64,000 bases of DNA from JAJVID01 sp035275345. GTDB lineage: Bacteria; Acidobacteriota; Blastocatellia; RBC074. Within the stretch, counting starts at the first letter, position 1. Each line of letters opens with the position of its first letter. Below the pieces are notes generated by a model. The model saw only the letters and a program-made list of their open reading frames with translations. It did not search any database and was not told the DNA's origin. A program made the translations under genes and the position numbers. The DNA lies in contig DATEMY010000594.1 of assembly GCA_035275345.1 (NCBI GenBank), forward strand, positions 14,940 to 78,939, written 5' to 3'. Positions 63,573 to 64,000 of the stretch are shown in pieces.

Positions 63573-64000
63573 ATGGGATACACGATGAAGGATGTGGCGG
63601 AGCGGGCCGGCGTTTCGCTTTCTACAGTTTCACATGTCTTGAACAAGACGCGCTACACGGCGCCGGAGACCGAGAGCAGGGTGCTTCAGGCGGTCGAGGA
63701 TCTGAACTTTCATGTCAACGCGCATGCTCGGCGGCTGGCCATGAAGCAAACCGACCTTTTCGGGCTGATCGTCTCGGAGATCGCCAATCCATTTTTTCCC
63801 GAGATCATCAAAGGCTTTCAGACGGCGGCCTGGAAGGAGGGCTTCGACACTCTTCTTTGCAACACCGAACACGACGCTACGAGGTCGCAGAATGCGATTC
63901 GCAATATGCTTCAAAGCGGCGTGCGCGGCGTAGCCGTCATGAGTTCGGCTCTCGACCGCAAGGCTGTCGACAGCCTCAAAGGCGCCGGGATCGGGGTCGT
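63573..64000 (+). CDS. LacI-family transcriptional regulator, partial
   Basis: The first 142 codons are in the window. The helix-turn-helix is MKDVAERAGVSLSTVSHVLN, with the hinge region RVLQAVEDLNFHVNAHARRL. The periplasmic-binding-protein-like domain begins TDLFGLIVSEIANPFFPEII. An AGAAAGAGAACG lies before the ATG. LacI proteins bind palindromes such as GAAAGCGCTTTC and release them upon sugar binding, so this protein is the likely controller of the GMC operon and TonB receptor (inference from operator positions). The effector domain is cut by the window edge. Confidence 0.92.
   Translation, partial: MGYTMKDVAERAGVSLSTVSHVLNKTRYTAPETESRVLQAVEDLNFHVNAHARRLAMKQTDLFGLIVSEIANPFFPEIIKGFQTAAWKEGFDTLLCNTEHDATRSQNAIRNMLQSGVRGVAVMSSALDRKAVDSLKGAGIGV

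Overview
The window looks like chromosomal DNA of an Acidobacteriota member, possibly class Blastocatellia (inferred from content; no rRNA or tRNA gene was seen). Support comes from several very large Oar-type TonB-dependent receptors, a MacB-like orphan permease of the acidobacterial duplicated type, a PSD1/DUF1549-DUF1553 cytochrome protein next to a DUF1501 protein, and many large intergenic palindromes.

Layout. (1) 1-3481, minus strand: a small exopolysaccharide (EPS) operon encoding a Wza-like export protein, a beta-helix protein and a Wzz/GumC chain-length protein that runs off the left edge. (2) 4708-12080: an Oar-type receptor, a methyltransferase, a PQQ-like propeller protein and a formyltransferase. 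(3) 13214-30963, plus strand: the main EPS cluster. It holds a small secreted/anchored protein, Wzz, a BY-kinase-like ATPase, an initiating sugar transferase, Wza, a flippase, an O-antigen ligase/polymerase, three glycosyltransferases, a beta-helix lipoprotein, a deacetylase-fold protein, a methyltransferase and an asparagine-synthase-like protein. Together these are enough to initiate, extend, decorate, flip, polymerise and export a polysaccharide. (4) 30809-39226: an orphan permease running into the EPS cluster end, a methyltransferase broken by an in-frame TAG, and a remarkable VIT-VWA protein continuing in frame, across one TGA, into a TonB receptor barrel. (5) 39729-51405: a discoidin/beta-helix protein, an MFS transporter, a methyltransferase, a HugZ-like protein, the DUF1501 and PSD1 pair, and a DUF6869 protein. 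(6) 51930-64000: a probable sugar or sugar-derivative catabolic locus on the minus strand. It includes a GMC oxidoreductase with its gluconate-2-dehydrogenase-subunit-3 partner, an Oar-type receptor, a SIS protein, two half-size EamA transporters, a Gfo/Idh/MocA dehydrogenase, a ROK kinase and a homocysteine-methyltransferase-like protein. A divergent LacI-family regulator sits at the right edge. The same GAAAGCGCTTTC palindrome lies upstream of both the GMC operon and the receptor, suggesting one LacI regulon.

The most unusual features are the VIT-VWA/TonB fusion split by one stop codon, the second in-frame nonsense codon about 3 kb away, an 8-bp tandem repeat inside the PSD1 gene, and a set of long, unrelated, nearly perfect hairpins between genes. 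One of these is a nested 312-bp element.
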